A stretch of DNA of 64,000 bases, from positions 21,143 to 85,142 of the forward strand of contig NW_019775680.1 of assembly GCF_001039355.2 (NCBI RefSeq). The letters run 5' to 3'. Below, one piece after another: positions 1-10,960 of this stretch. The notes under the pieces were generated by a model. The model saw only the letters and a list, made by a program, of their open reading frames with translations. It did no database searches and had not been told where the DNA came from. The number at the start of each line of letters is the position of its first letter. Within the stretch, counting starts at the first letter, position 1. The position numbers and the translations under genes are program-made. Source of the stretch: Lingula anatina. Its lineage: Eukaryota > Brachiopoda > Lingulata > Lingulida > Lingulidae.

Positions 1-470
1 GATGATGGTGGGGTATTCATTATAATACTTTATTTAAACTTTCATCACATGCTGGTTATTTCGGTACCGATAGTCCGAATATTCTACAACTCGCACCGCT
101 CTAGTCGCCGACTAACCCCAAGCCCATTTTGGAATTGACCGCTAACTGTAGTTCAAACAGCATAAGACGTGTTTTGGTTATTTCTATAAAAAATGTTTTC
201 AAAACATTATATAATGTCTTTCCAGAATGTTATAAACACGCTGATAAAACTCCACAAAATGACGTTACATGTATCATAAAATTTTGTAGAAACGGTCTTC
301 GAATCTTTTTACAAATTATAACGTTACTGTACATCATTTTGCATGGAGCTAAAACACCCATAACGTTACCATAATGTTCTTCTATACCATTACCAGCATG
401 TAACCATCTGATAACGTCGTGAAAACGTTATTTGTTATTTGGATTATTACTTAAAGGTACATGTGAACCG
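1..470. other. AT-rich stretch without a gene
   Basis: No convincing coding exon is seen. The stretch is rich in TAACGTTA-like palindromes. About 348-420 matches the reverse complement of about 5285-5365, with shared wording such as CCAGCATGTAACCATCTGA, so part of it is a dispersed repeat end. Confidence 0.5.
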
Positions 471-472
471 AG

Positions 473-838
473 CATCGGTGGAGCGTGGGTTGCCAGTAAC
501 ACATATAAACCACTTCTACTAGATTCGTATACGCCTCAAATAAAGTCGACATGCCAAGGGACAAACTGAATAAATCACTCGATCAGCCATAAAAGAGCTT
601 TAGACGGCTCTTTAAATTTTTGGTCAGAAATTTAACCTACTTATGTGACCTACTTTTCTGCCCCATGTATATACAGGATAGTAAGCTAACAGAAAAATCC
701 ATTCAAATATCATTTTTCGGGTAATATTAATCAATGCCTTCTGGCAATTTTCTTAATTATACTTTTTGAAACCATATACTGTTATTTGGTTGGGTTTTGA
801 GCAAAAAATTGACTTTGTATGCATCTTTAATAGACCTA
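473..838 (+). repeat. Dispersed repeat, copy 1 (partner 48621-49014)
   Basis: About 370 bases recur in the same orientation at 48621-49014, with shared blocks such as AAAGAGCTTTAGAC and AATTTAACCTACTTATGTGA. It has no coding potential and no clear terminal repeats, so it looks like a fragment of an unclassified interspersed repeat. Confidence 0.75.
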
Positions 839-849
839 TTTTAAATAAG

Positions 850-1521
850 CACGCGTTACTGCAAGGAAAGACACCAAGCGTTCGAGCAGACTGCTCCACG
901 CCTTCAACAGCTCCACACGTTTACAAGGGGAAGTGTTAAGCCAAATTGTTGAGCCTTGTAATAAACTTATGGGACCGGTGAAACTAATCACATAGCTAAA
1001 AGTGCGACACTTCTAAGAATGTTAAACATTTTAATTTCTTCTGAAAGAAGCTTGAAAAGCCAAACTTGTTGTTCAGCTACCCTCTACCAGGGCGACAGAT
1101 TGATTTTTCACAGATATTCACAGATATGTCTCTAGATAAATAGATAGTCAATTTGGTCTGATGTCGCCTCAGCAAAAAATGTCCCCAAGAACTGCGGCCT
1201 TGGTAGAGGGTATTGTTCAGCAGCTCCACGCGTTTAGGAATTCCACACCTATAGCAGCTCCATATGTTTAGCAGCCTCACGCGCTTAGCAGGGGAAGTGC
1301 TTAGCCAATGTGCTTAGCTTGTGATAGACTTATTATAGATCCATATACCGGTGAAGCTAAGCACATAGCTAAACGTGTAACACTGCCAAGGTGTCTAGCA
1401 TTTTCTTCTGTGAAACGCTTGAAAAGCTATACGTGCTTAGCTTTTACACATATTTCTAAATGCGTATAGGTGCTGAACGTATGTTGTATATATTTAAATG
1501 CTAAGCACTGTTTTTACAGTG
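850..1521 (-). repeat. GTTTAGC-rich DNA transposon fragment
   Basis: Reverse-orientation copy of the family seen complete at 24276-25300. It ends in CTGTTTTTACAGTG and carries the family's repeated GCTTAGC/GTTTAGC words, including AGCTAAACGTGTAACACTGC. A smaller palindromic element (1078-1212) is nested inside. Confidence 0.65.
1078..1212. mobile_element. Short palindromic element, TACCCTCTACCAGGG termini
   Basis: Starts TACCCTCTACCAGGGC and ends GGCCTTGGTAGAGGGTA, an imperfect terminal inverted repeat of about 15 bases around 135 bases. Internal words (TCGCCTCAGCAAAA, TGTCC) recur in a related insertion near 22785-23013 inside another element. It is non-autonomous, with no ORF. Confidence 0.6.
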
Positions 1522-1546
1522 TACTGGGATATTGCATTAGACCTTA

Positions 1547-1837
1547 GGGACCGTTCTCATAACCCTATCGTACTAGCTGGATAGAACTTACTCCTCGGGG
1601 ATTCTCGCTAAACTGCATTCAGTTTAGACGCCTTAAATGTCTGACACGCCCCCTCGTAACTTAAAGTAGTTGGGTAAAGTCGGGGAAAACTTTGTGGTCC
1701 ATGATGTTGTTCATAATGCTCAACGAAGGGGCGTGCCAGACAATTAATCTGATTGACTACATTGACTGCGCCTCAGCGAGAATCCCCGCCGAGATAGATC
1801 GATCCGTCTAGCACAATAAGGTGATGGGAACGCAGTC
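1547..1837. mobile_element. Palindromic MITE, Harbinger-like, family 2
   Basis: Flanked by TTA on both sides (1544-1546, 1838-1840). Terminal inverted repeats carry CCTATCGTACTAGCTGGATAG and its near mirror GATCGATCCGTCTAGCACAA. Inside are facing halves containing CTCGCTAAACTGCATTCAGT and GCGCCTCAGCGAGAATCC. Copies are at 22759-23285 and 29347-29619, each with a TTA/TAA flank. A 3-base TTA/TAA target duplication is known for PIF/Harbinger elements; that assignment is inference. Confidence 0.7.
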
Positions 1838-1854
1838 TTAGTAAATAATTCATA

Positions 1855-2575
1855 TTATCAAATTGATGGGAGAGTCTGTCTGTAGTATTAGGTACTTGGA
1901 ACAGGGTTAAAGATCAGGAAATATTTTATCAAAGGTGATAAGTGAAAAAACGTCATCAATAAATACAGTGGGAGCCTCGGAAGCTTTATTTAGCCGAAGG
2001 GTATGTAACAGGCATATTACACCTAGGCATGTGCCCTCAGTTAGGTCGCACATTTATAATTTTGTAATTATCTGGGAATAAAGTTATACTTACGCTTCGG
2101 AAAAAAGGGAAAATCAAAGTTGGATATATTTAGGTGCAAGACAAAATCGCAGTTGGATTTGTTTTTGGAAGGGAAGTTTCGCCAAGATATGAAGAGCACT
2201 CCCAATGTGTATCTTTTAATTTTTTAAAATATTTTGACTTTTCAGAATTAATGATATTACACCATACGCAAATTACGTACGTTGACACTTGTCAGTAACG
2301 CTAACAAATGCTTTATAATCCATATGGATTCCATATGGAAATAATAATCACATATAACTAGTGGAGGATAGCTATCGTTCTCATTACTGAATGCTGAATT
2401 TTATGATTGTCGTAAATGAAACTAATCTAAACTAAACTTACTTTGCCTGCATTAAAAGTGATTATAAAAATATAGCTAAGAGCCGATAGTATCGCACAAC
2501 CAGTCCCGCCTCGAGCATCGAGTGCGCATTGATGTGTTGTCAGCAATCCCACTGGTGTATTTTACGATTTGTGTC
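1855..2575. repeat. Segmental repeat block, copy 1
   Basis: Non-coding sequence recurring at 23286-24050 (same orientation) and 28560-29340 (inverted), with a shorter inverted copy at 26575-26830. Diagnostic shared words include AGTCTGTCTGTAGTATT, TATTTAGCCGAAGGGTATG and CCTCGAGCATCGAGT. Reading frames in the copies are not conserved, so it is not protein coding. Confidence 0.75.
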
Positions 2576-2578
2576 TGC

Positions 2579-2580
<2 letters not shown>

Positions 2581-2620
<40 letters not shown>
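2581..2620. repeat. (CT)n microsatellite
   Basis: Pure CT dinucleotide run of about 40 bases. Confidence 0.95.
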
Positions 2621-2622
<2 letters not shown>

Positions 2623-2644
2623 ACAGTGTGTGAAACAATTCATA

Positions 2645-2965
2645 CATTGTAAAAACAGTGTTTAGTATTTAAACACATATAACACACGTTTAGCACCTAA
2701 ACACATTTAGAAATATGTGTAAAAGCCAAACACGTATAGTTTTTGAAGCTCCTTACAGAAGAAAATGCTAGACATGTTTGGCAGTGTTACGCGTTTAGCT
2801 ATAGCTTCACCGGTATATGATTCTATAATAAGTTTATTAAAAGGCTAAACACAATGGCTAAGCACTTTCCCTGCTAAGCGCGTGGAGCTGCTAAAAATAG
2901 GTGCTAAACTTGTGGAACACCTTTTCAAGGTCCTCACAGAAGAAAATGCTAAAGCCTGGGTCTCA
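2645..2965 (+). repeat. GTTTAGC-rich transposon fragment, left end
   Basis: Begins with TTGTAAAAACAGTGTTTAG, the left terminus of the element complete at 24276-25300, and follows its order: AAATATGTGTAAAAGCC, then CAGAAGAAAATGCTAGAC. Confidence 0.65.
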
Positions 2966-2997
2966 ACACGCACGATTTTTAGGACGCACGTTTTTTA

Positions 2998-3834
2998 AAG
3001 CCTCGGTCACAACCGGCCGTACGGGCTCTTACGGGCTGCTTGCGTCCAAATTTTGCCCAGCATCTCACGCCCCACGCAAGTCCTTCTTACGCAATTTCTA
3101 GTTCGCAGACAGCCCGTAAGCACGTACGGAGGATGTTGGACATGTCCAAAAGACTCTACGAATAGCCTGCGAACAGCGAGTTAACAAGAGACGCGCGTTG
3201 TGCAAGACGCACATCGCAAGCAATGAAGGAGCAAGTGCCCTTTGCGTGTTGAGTAAGGCGCACGCCCTCACAACTAACGAACAAAGTCGAGAGCACACCG
3301 GGAATGCGACGCACGTTCGTGTCTTTACAATGAACGTCGACTGTGTAACGTGTACAACAATTTTCAAAATTTTCAAATTTTTGCTCAAGTGTCTAACATG
3401 CCTCCAAAAGGCAAGAGAAAGAAGCTTACACAGTAGAAAAAAGGGAGGAGGAAGAAGAAAGAAGAGGAGGACAGGAAGCAAAACTGACGTACGCCGTCAG
3501 TACGTCACCACAAACGTGTGAGGCAAGTGTGAAGCAAAGCTGACGCAAAAGGGCACTAGTTTCTTCGTGCGTTGCATTCCCTTCGTAAGTGGTGAGTGTG
3601 TGCCACGTTCACAGGAAGCAAGACAAACTCAAGAAATGAGTACAATTTCCACGGCCGTCGCTCCTTGCTTGAAAGTAATAAAATTGTGCATTGCTATTTT
3701 GTCTGACTGTTGGGGCCATTTTGGATTTATTAATTTATTAATAGACTTTCCTCTACCCTTACGACCTCCACGGCCTCCCCAACACCCAAAAATCGCAAGG
3801 GACGTACGATCCTGAAATTCGTGCGTCCGGTTGT
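2998..3834. mobile_element. MITE-like element, GCCTCGGTCACAACCG termini
   Basis: Left end AGCCTCGGTCACAACCGG and right end CCGGTTGTGACCGAGGCT are inverted repeats bounding about 835 CpG-rich bases with no conserved ORF. A piece at about 3688-3734 (TTTTGTCTGACTGTTGGGG) also occurs at 22366-22403. Part of another end, AAAGCCTGGGTCTCAACACG, lies just left at about 2950. Related to 4293-4531. Confidence 0.7.
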
Positions 3835-3846
3835 GACCGAGGCTAA

Positions 3847-4060
3847 GGCCCCATTTCCAGAGATTAGATCGATCTACTTTAGATCGACCTAACTCCCTGG
3901 GGGTTCACGCTAAATAGCTGTCAGCCGAGCGGACACGAAAGTTAATTACCCCTTTACAGCTTGTAGTAGGCGGGACGGACATTTAAGCCGGATTATCTGA
4001 CAGTAATCTAGTGAGACTCCGCACGGGGATAGATCGATCTAAATGTCTGGGAATACGCCC
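3847..4060. mobile_element. Palindromic MITE, Harbinger-like, family 1
   Basis: TAA on both sides (3844-3846, 4061-4063). Terminal repeats contain AGATCGATCTA and its mirror around TTCACGCTAAATAGCTGTCA and CTGACAGTAATCTAGTGAG. About 214 bases, non-coding. Other copies are at 4534-4759, 34358-34580 and 63474-63687. Confidence 0.75.
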
Positions 4061-4292
4061 TAAGTTTCTTCTCGTCCGGCTGGGCGGTAGCGAGATCGCA
4101 GGGAAGGAATCAAGCAATTGATGATTGCAAGGAGTGTGCAAGAAGAGAGTGCGTGGAAAGAACGTGAGAAGCACAGCCTCCGCACGTCAGAAGTACCTGC
4201 TGCGCCTGACGGGCTCTCGCACGTGTCCTGCGCGCCCCGTGCATGCAAAGTACAAACATCGTGCACTACGTACATGTACGCAACCGTACTAA

Positions 4293-4531
4293 AGCCTAGG
4301 TCCCAACCGAACGTACGGGCTTCTACGTGTGGTCTACGGCCAAAAAAATAGGGAAAACGTGGGAGTTCGTGCGTGAGGAGCACGTCCATCGTGCGACTTT
4401 TGGAGGACGCAAACAGCACGTAGTAACTTTTCGACATGATCAACAGCCGCTACGTGCGATCTAGCTACGTCCTAGCCGGACACAAAGAATCTAAAAAACC
4501 GTGCGTCCAAAACGTAGTTGGGACCTAGGCT
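4293..4531. mobile_element. Short relative of the 2998-3834 element
   Basis: Termini AGCCTAGGTCCCAACC and GTTGGGACCTAGGCT are inverted repeats with TAA on both flanks (4290-4292 and 4532-4534). About 240 bases. The interior (CGTACGGGC, GTGCGTCC words) matches the larger element. Confidence 0.7.
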
Positions 4532-4533
4532 TA

Positions 4534-4850
4534 AGGGTGCATTCCCAGAGATTTAGATCGATCCAGATGTTTAGATTTAGATCGACCTAACTCCCTGGGG
4601 TTTCACGCTAAATTGCAGTCAGCCGAGCGCGCACCATAGTTAATTACCCCCTTACAGCTTTTAGTAGGCGGGACAGACGCTTAAGCCGGCTAAGCTGACA
4701 GTAATCTAATGAGACTCCCCACAGGGATAGATCGATCTAAAATCTTTGGGAATGGGGTCTTAGACCCCATAGATTTTAGATCGATCTATCCCTGTGGGGC
4801 GTCTCACTAGACCGATCTAAAATCTATGGGAATGGGGTCTGTCCCGCCTG
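4534..4850. mobile_element. Palindromic MITE, family 1, plus adjoining fragment
   Basis: 4534-4759 is a family 1 copy flanked by TTA, with both AGATCGATCTA ends. Immediately to its right (about 4763-4850) is a rearranged fragment carrying two further terminal sequences in mirrored order, so a second, deleted copy abuts it. Confidence 0.65.
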
Positions 4851-4859
4851 CTAAAAGCA

Positions 4860-5450
4860 TTAAAGCATAAAGTGCATGTTTAAGGAGATCTTTATATCCG
4901 CAGCAGTGTTTAAAGATATTTTCTTTTTAGGCATTTTTCAAACTTGAAATCCAAGAGTGAAATGATGCTTTTTTTGTGCATGCTTATCCTTTTAAACTCA
5001 CGGTCCGTACGCATGAAGTGACCACTACTTACTCAACTTGCACGAAGTCCGTGAGTTCCACACGGTGGGCGCGTGGAAGTGCAGTGTGAGCACGGAGTGA
5101 GCAAGAAATGAGTACGTGTATCGTGCGCCTAAACAACGTGCATCGCCCGCATCGCAGCCACCCAAGCGCAGTGGGAAAAAGGAATTTCCTCACGTGTCCA
5201 GTACGACAGGCGCACGGCAGGCGAACGCGTTCCTATTTTTGAGATTTTTTAGACCGCACGCAGCGGCTGTTGATCATGATATTAACCCAGGTAACAGTCA
5301 GATGGTTACATGCTGGTTATGGCACAGAATAACATTACGATAACGTAATGGTAACGTTATGCGTGTTTTTAACTCCCACATGCTAAATAATGTCCCAGCT
5401 AACAAAAAAAAAAAAAAACAACAAAAAAAAAAAACAAAAACAAAAACAAA
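4860..5450. other. Repeat-derived stretch, no gene
   Basis: Contains CpG-rich CGTACG/CACGTG words like the interior of the 2998-3834 element, then the inverted partner of 348-420 (about 5285-5365), then an A-rich tract at 5403-5455. No coding exon is supported. Confidence 0.5.
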
Positions 5451-5746
5451 AAAAAAGTCAAACTGAGAAGCGAGAAAGTAAGATAACATCACTATTAAAA
5501 ATATATGTTAACGGTTAACAAATCCAAAGCTAAGCTTCAGTATAAGTTTGAAATATGAAATTCGTTTAAAGGACAAAAGTTGCGAATTTACAAAATGCAG
5601 ATGAATCGCTCCGAGACTAAGATATCAGGAACCTCCAAAACAATATACAATATTAAAGTATAAGCCGATACAATAATTTTGTAACAGACTATTAGTGGGC
5701 CCTGTGGTCAGAGAGTAATTAATCACTTTTGTTTCAAAGCACTTAC

Positions 5747-5828
5747 CTTCCACTGGCGCAGCGATCTGAATCCAAGTCAGTAGTGCAAGCAACGTCAACA
5801 AACCGACAGAATTCTTTAAGATCACCAT
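5747..5828 (-). CDS. Signal-peptide first exon, copy A
   Basis: Encodes MVILKNSVGLLTLLALLTWI and then QIAAPVE: a short N-terminus, a leucine-rich hydrophobic core and small residues before a likely signal peptidase site, i.e. a secretory signal. It ends in phase 1 at a consensus donor (GTAAGTGC). Differs from copies B and C by one base in 82, a silent GTG/GTC valine change. No matching downstream exons are visible at lower coordinates, so this copy is either an orphan duplicate or the start of a related gene outside the window. Start chosen at the ATG next to the hydrophobic core. Confidence 0.6.
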
Positions 5829-6082
5829 TGTTACCACCTCAGTGCTTGTCGTCAAATGCAATGCAATGCAATGCAATGTAAATTGTTGTATGATCGTCAA
5901 ACTCAATGCCAAAGGAGTGTCATCCACGTGGTTTACTATATTACGCAGCGTCTGTCGCTGTTGCCTCAGGGAAACTTAAATGCACTAATGGACGGGGTTT
6001 ATCTCTGAATGGCGAGGTTTCTTGGAAATCAATAAAAAACACACTAGAGGGGCACGAGCCTCGGTTATGTCCAAATTACCGC

Positions 6083-6086
<4 letters not shown>

Positions 6087-6120
<34 letters not shown>
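6087..6120. repeat. (GA)n microsatellite
   Basis: Pure AG run about 260 bases upstream of the copy A start codon. A similar tract sits at the same relative place in copies B (26022-26058) and C (31315-31362). Confidence 0.9.
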
Positions 6121-6122
<2 letters not shown>

Positions 6123-6431
6123 CAAGAGGGTGCACGCTTTTATTCAAATGTCATTAAAACTAACCTGAGAACAATGTTGAGTCGAACGCAACTGATTAAG
6201 ACTAGTTCCAGTGCGTATTTCTTTTTATGAAAGACCTTCACCTATCCTTGATGCGTGACGTAACCCTGTGCATTTGCAATTTGAAAATTGCTCCCTTTTT
6301 GCAAGATTTTATCAGTGGGATTTTATCATTTATACAAACAATGATCCTAAGATAGGGACCTGGGTTTATGTATTCTGATATCATCTATGCAGGAGATTAA
6401 ATGTTGACAGTTCAACTATCACGTACATGTA

Positions 6432-6772
6432 CTTAACGGCGGAAAATAATTTTCACCGCGGTGGAAAATAATTTACACCGCGGTAGTAATTCCTGGCCAT
6501 CTCGGCCCGGGTAATGCATGTATACATGTAGGTAATACGAATCTCACATTTACCAGATGTCTGGGAAGGAAGTTGATAAAGACAAGCACATGCACGCGGT
6601 TTAACAGGTCTTTGTGCCAATCATGCCAGGGATGTGGAGGAAGCGGGCAGTATTCGAATAGATTAAAGTTCTCTTTACCTATTCATCACCCGGGCCGAGA
6701 TGGCCAGGAATTACCACCGCAATGTAAATTATTTTCCACCGCGGTGTGAATTATTTTTCACCGCGGTAGAAA
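6432..6772. mobile_element. MITE with repeated ACCGCGGT termini
   Basis: About 340 bases with long inverted ends. Each end has copies of CACCGCGGTG separated by AAAATAATT, then AATTCCTGGCCATCTCGGCC on the left and its reverse complement on the right. No ORF. Confidence 0.75.
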
Positions 6773-9000
6773 TAATGGGGTCACCATTGTGCTTAACATT
6801 TTCAAAAATTTCTTGGGGAGGACCCCAAAATCCCCATCCCCAGAGGAGAATATTGCTGACATCTAGCGGAACAGAGTAAAAAAACGCGCTTCAACAGCTC
6901 GAATAAAAAGTTACTAAAATAAATTTCGATGTAACTTGACAAGTATATTTCTTATTAAAAAGCCACTTTTTACAGACTTGCGTTATTTCTAGTAAAGGAG
7001 ATATCTCAAATTGTTAGTGTTGCTATGGTCCAAAATTGACCCATTGGCCGACCACGTCAAGTTCTAGCTCATTCATTTCTGTTTACTTATAGGTAAATCG
7101 CACAGAATTCATTAATTTCCGCAATGGATGCGAAATTTACAAATTTCCGTCCTCGACGTCATCTCAGCGCACGCGCTCCGTTCTGAATATTTTCCTACGC
7201 GCTGCCAGTTTGCCATAGGAGGCGCTGAAGTTTCACGCACACCAGCTACGCTCCCATGTTGGAGCATTCATAGAATCTGATCACTGGGCGATGATGCTTG
7301 GATTTACTTAATATTGAACAAATTTAAGTCGTTGCTCGTAATCTACATACACTGTTATTTATAATCTTGCACTTAGTGACGAATTTGATAGTTTTAATGA
7401 TTGTGATATTGATGTTGTCACTCAGAATACATGCACTGGAGAGCTGCATTACATTGTACACATATAAAAAAGTACGTTGCACCCACCGAAAAGAAAATAC
7501 AGAAATAAATTTGTCATTTGATTGGGATAAATATGTGTGGGGCACGTTAGAATAGAAATTCTTCGCACTTTAAGCAAGGATGTTTAACATTGTTAAAAAT
7601 AGTGATAGTGATATATACAGTGCCGCCGGAATNGCCTTTTATGTCAATATGCCGGCATTTCAACCGATGCACCGACGCCATTTTGCCACCGCCATCTAGT
7701 GCGTGCGCTATGACGTGTCGTTATAACAGCGTAACATTCACGCTATCGTTACGTCACGTCACACTTCTCAACACGACTATTTTATTTTATTAGCATTTAG
7801 ATCCAGCTCGCTTCGTGTTTTTTTTCTTTTTTCCCCTTTTAAAATTGAGGTTAACATGAAATGGAGAAGCAAGGAGGCATTTGCAAGGGCGGATGAATAC
7901 GTCTTGTAAAAGGTTAATTTGCCAATTACATGCATACATATTGCACGTTCAATTTTGTTTCACTTTCATCTCAATTTATTCCCTAAAATATGGTTCAAAA
8001 TAGGTTCAGACATTGAAAAGCACTATTTTATTAATATGATCAGAGGTTCAATAAAGAAATAAGTTAGGTAAAAATTCAAATCAAAGAGATTAAAAATGTA
8101 AATAGGCCTGGTATTTACATTTACAACTTTGATTTTGGGGTTGAAAATTTATCAGTTGCTGTCAATTCTCATCTCTCATTTCTCAGTAACCTATATTTGA
8201 TTACCGGAGAGTACATCTCAAGTAACCAGTTTTAGTTTACAAGTCCAAAACGTTAATTGTGTTAGGTGAGATAAGTATGTGATCGTCGAAATCGAAGCAC
8301 AATGAATCAATAATAGACAACAGGATAGACCAAAGAGCTAGCTACAATGATAGACCAATGAGCTAATTAATTAATTAATTAATGATAAAACACATGTTCG
8401 CGAGCTTAAAAGTGTGAGTTAAAAACTTTACAATTTCCCAAGTTTCTTACAGAGTTATGGTGAGTGTCAGGATAGAAGAAACAAAAGGTTGGAAAGTCGG
8501 AAATTACAATCTTGTTTCCCAGGAAAATTTGTGAATTAGACGTTTTTCGAGGAAATATTCCTACAATGTGCATCATGAGTGGATGGTAAAAGAGAAACGG
8601 TCGAAAGTGCAGGAAGTTGTGTACCTTAAGACCAAATACCGGGTTACCAATTTTTTTAGGACACATTTTAATCACGTATTTAATATCGTCATTATCATAT
8701 TATACCCCTGTAGTCATTTTTTTTCTTACTGTAATGAATAGGAAAAAAATTAAAAAAAAAAAAAAAAACTAATACATGGAATAGATAGAAAAAAAAAAAC
8801 TTATGATAAACCACCGAAGACATGAACTTAAGCATGGAATCATTAGCTAATCAACAGCACTGCTTTCCGTTTAACTTATCACTTGTACCCCGGTATTAGT
8901 TCTTTGAAAGAGCCAACTGAATATCAATACATGCACTTCAAATGTACTGAAACATATATTTAACGGAAGAGAGAAAAAACAGCTTGTTCACTTCGTCCAT
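6773..9000. other. No gene recognised; lone N and orphan transposon tip
   Basis: AT-rich sequence with a lone N at 7633. Just before it (about 7615-7632) is TACAGTGCCGCCGGAAT, the tip of the Tc1-type element complete at 9504-11806, cut off at the N. Open frames on both strands (for example 8406-8675 minus) have no recognisable domain. Confidence 0.45.
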
Positions 9001-9042
9001 CAAAACAAGTTCTAGCCATCCGCACTGCTTTTAGCGGTCCTA

Positions 9043-9503
9043 TTACATGTGCATTTCTTCCCGTGTTGTACATTCCTTGTTTTCACCCTTCTCTTTAATA
9101 ATATCTACAAAATATTTTCGCATTATATCATATTCATCAAATATAGCTCCAATATGAAAATAATTGTCTCGTATCTCTAATATCGGAGCACAATTGGGGT
9201 AGAGCTTACAAGACACGCTATCATGGCAAAGTACATGGGAGCTTACATTCGGCCACACTTCTCTATTTAGCAGAGCCGTATCTTCATCAAAACCGTCGCC
9301 GTATCCTACCATCATTTCCGACCATGATTTATAGAGGTACTTTTTCAGTGCTTTCGGCTTTGCACCAAACATCCCACCTAAAATGGTTCTATCAGCGTGT
9401 GACGGATGGTCTCTTATAACGTGAAAGGGCGCGTCACTTTTCAACCAACTCTCCACTAGATTAACTTCTCGCTGCGACAGGCGACTATCAGGATCGCGTA
9501 CTA
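9043..9503 (-). CDS. Glycosyltransferase-like protein, last exon
   Basis: About 150 residues ending at a natural stop (TAA, 9043-9045). It contains VRDPDSRLSQREV, then WLKSD, FHVIRDHPSHAD and ILGGMFGAKP. This RDxDSR...REV...FHxxRDHPxH...GGMxG arrangement is one I recognise from uncharacterised glycosyltransferase-like proteins of invertebrates and protists; the enzymatic role is inferred. The 5' edge coincides with a Tc1-type insertion at a TA dinucleotide (9502-9503). Across the insertion the host sequence would read on into 11809 and beyond, but no upstream exon could be assigned. The TA lies either in the exon or within the TAG of its splice acceptor, so the allele may be impaired. Confidence 0.6.
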
Positions 9504-9898
9504 CAGTGCCGCCGGAATGTCCCCTTACCAAATGGCCGTATGGTTTCCCAACCCTGCCCCATATGGTCGAACAATAGAGGCCGTATGATAATTACAGGGT
9601 AGGGGAATCCCCAAGCAATCCTTATCGGACACCCAAATTAGTCGGTTCAACGAACACGGTTTGCCCCTTCTTAATTGCCTCACTTAAGGTTTCTATTATA
9701 GCTGATGCAAAGAGCAAACAATACCGGGTTATGTAGACTCGAGTAAAGGCAAGTCGAATATTAGAACAAAACTCTGAAGAACAAATCAGGCTTAGTTTTA
9801 AAACACGTATAACAATTTTATTTGATGATAATAAGTCACGATCAACAAAAGCGTAGTTAAAATGGAAAATTATAAATAGCTAATACATCAAATAAATA

Positions 9899-10159
9899 TC
9901 AATGTCTCATTACCTTTATTACATGTGTTGCTAGTTTAGTAGCCTGATGGACGACCTTCTCTTCGTCGTATTTCTTTAACACATAGTAAATGGCTTGTCG
10001 CGACACTTTATGGCCTTCATTTTCCATTTGTGCGGTTATGTTTTTAATTCGCACCCCTTGTTCTCGGAGGGCGATGATACGCAGACGCACGTAATCGCTA
10101 AGAGGCATCTTGGCATTGTGATGATTTGGAAAATCTGAGTGTCGATTTATACCGTTCAC
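9899..10159 (-). CDS. Transposase-like N-terminal helix-turn-helix fragment
   Basis: 86 residues. The core SDYVRLRIIALREQG, then IKNITAQME and SRQAIYYVLKKYDEE, resembles the paired-type helix-turn-helix that binds terminal repeats in Tc1-family transposases: a basic first helix, a short turn and a recognition helix before a K/R-rich linker. The ORF stops without the DDE domain, so it is a remnant or a truncated DNA-binding protein. The element's own end lies about 400 bases to its left. Confidence 0.65.
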   Translation of the reverse strand: MNGINRHSDFPNHHNAKMPLSDYVRLRIIALREQGVRIKNITAQMENEGHKVSRQAIYYVLKKYDEEKVVHQATKLATHVIKVMRH

Positions 10160-10352
10160 TTGGCAGGTGACACGAGGGCACAGAAATCAGTGACATAAAC
10201 ATGTCATATCATACAAAATACTTATTGGCCATTTAGGAAGTCCAGATACACAAACAATCCTGTTGACACGTGTCAGTTGATTTAGAATTATGTGCAATTG
10301 ATTATTTTGGATTGAAGAGCGTCATTNGCACGACCTTCTCTTCGTCGTATTT

Positions 10353-10538
10353 CTATAACACATAGTAAATGGCTTGTCGCGACACTTTATGGTCTTCATT
10401 TTCCATTTGTGCGGTTATGTTTTTAATTCGCACCCCTTGTTCTCGGAGGGCGATGATACGCAGACGCACGTAATCACTAAGAGGCTTCTTGGAATTGTGA
10501 TGATTTGGAAAATCTGAGTGTCGATTTATACCGTTCAC
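10353..10538 (-). pseudogene. Second copy of the helix-turn-helix fragment
   Basis: Near-identical to 9899-10159 with three amino-acid changes and a nonsense change where the first copy reads LKKYDEE (AAG replaced by TAG). It is separated from the first copy by the lone N at 10327, so it may be the other haplotype joined in tandem rather than a real second copy. Confidence 0.6.
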
Positions 10539-10960
10539 TTGGCAGGTGACACGAAGGCACAGAAATCAGTGACATAAACTTGTCATATTATACAAAATAC
10601 TTATTGGCCATTTAGGAAGACCAGATACACAAACAATCCTGTTGACACGTGTCAGTTGATTTAGAATTATGTGCAATTGATTAGTTTGGATTGAAGAGCG
10701 TCATCGCAATGTTAACATTAATTTTAGACGACGCGTGTCACACAGTAGTGATTATGTAATAATCAGGGCTTAATCACTGTGTTAACCCAGCATGAATAAA
10801 GCTAACCTGAACTGATTGTTAATTAATGTGAAATGACACGTGCCAACCAGTGAAGTTAGCCCGAGAGATTGTAATCCAGCTTTATAAATTAATTTCTTTT
10901 GATGCTTTTTGTCCTACATAATCAAGGAATCAGTCTTTCGGCCGGCCAGTACCCGTCGCC

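Larger units (their letters stand above)
5455..6130 (-). repeat. Duplicated promoter/first-exon segment, copy A
   Basis: About 680 bases closely matching 25390-26060 and 30740-31370: AACTGAGAAGCGAG at one end, a signal-peptide exon in the middle, a GA/CT tract at the other end (6084-6120). Similarity covers intron start, exon and upstream DNA, so it is a genomic duplication, not a processed copy. Confidence 0.85.

Noticed and set aside
3098-3521. Overlapping open frames on both strands (127 and 107 codons)
   Set aside because: They fall inside a non-autonomous palindromic element, have low-complexity translations and no homology I can recognise.
4060-4443. 127-codon minus-strand open frame
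   Set aside because: Spans the boundary of two MITEs with CpG-rich composition; a chance frame.
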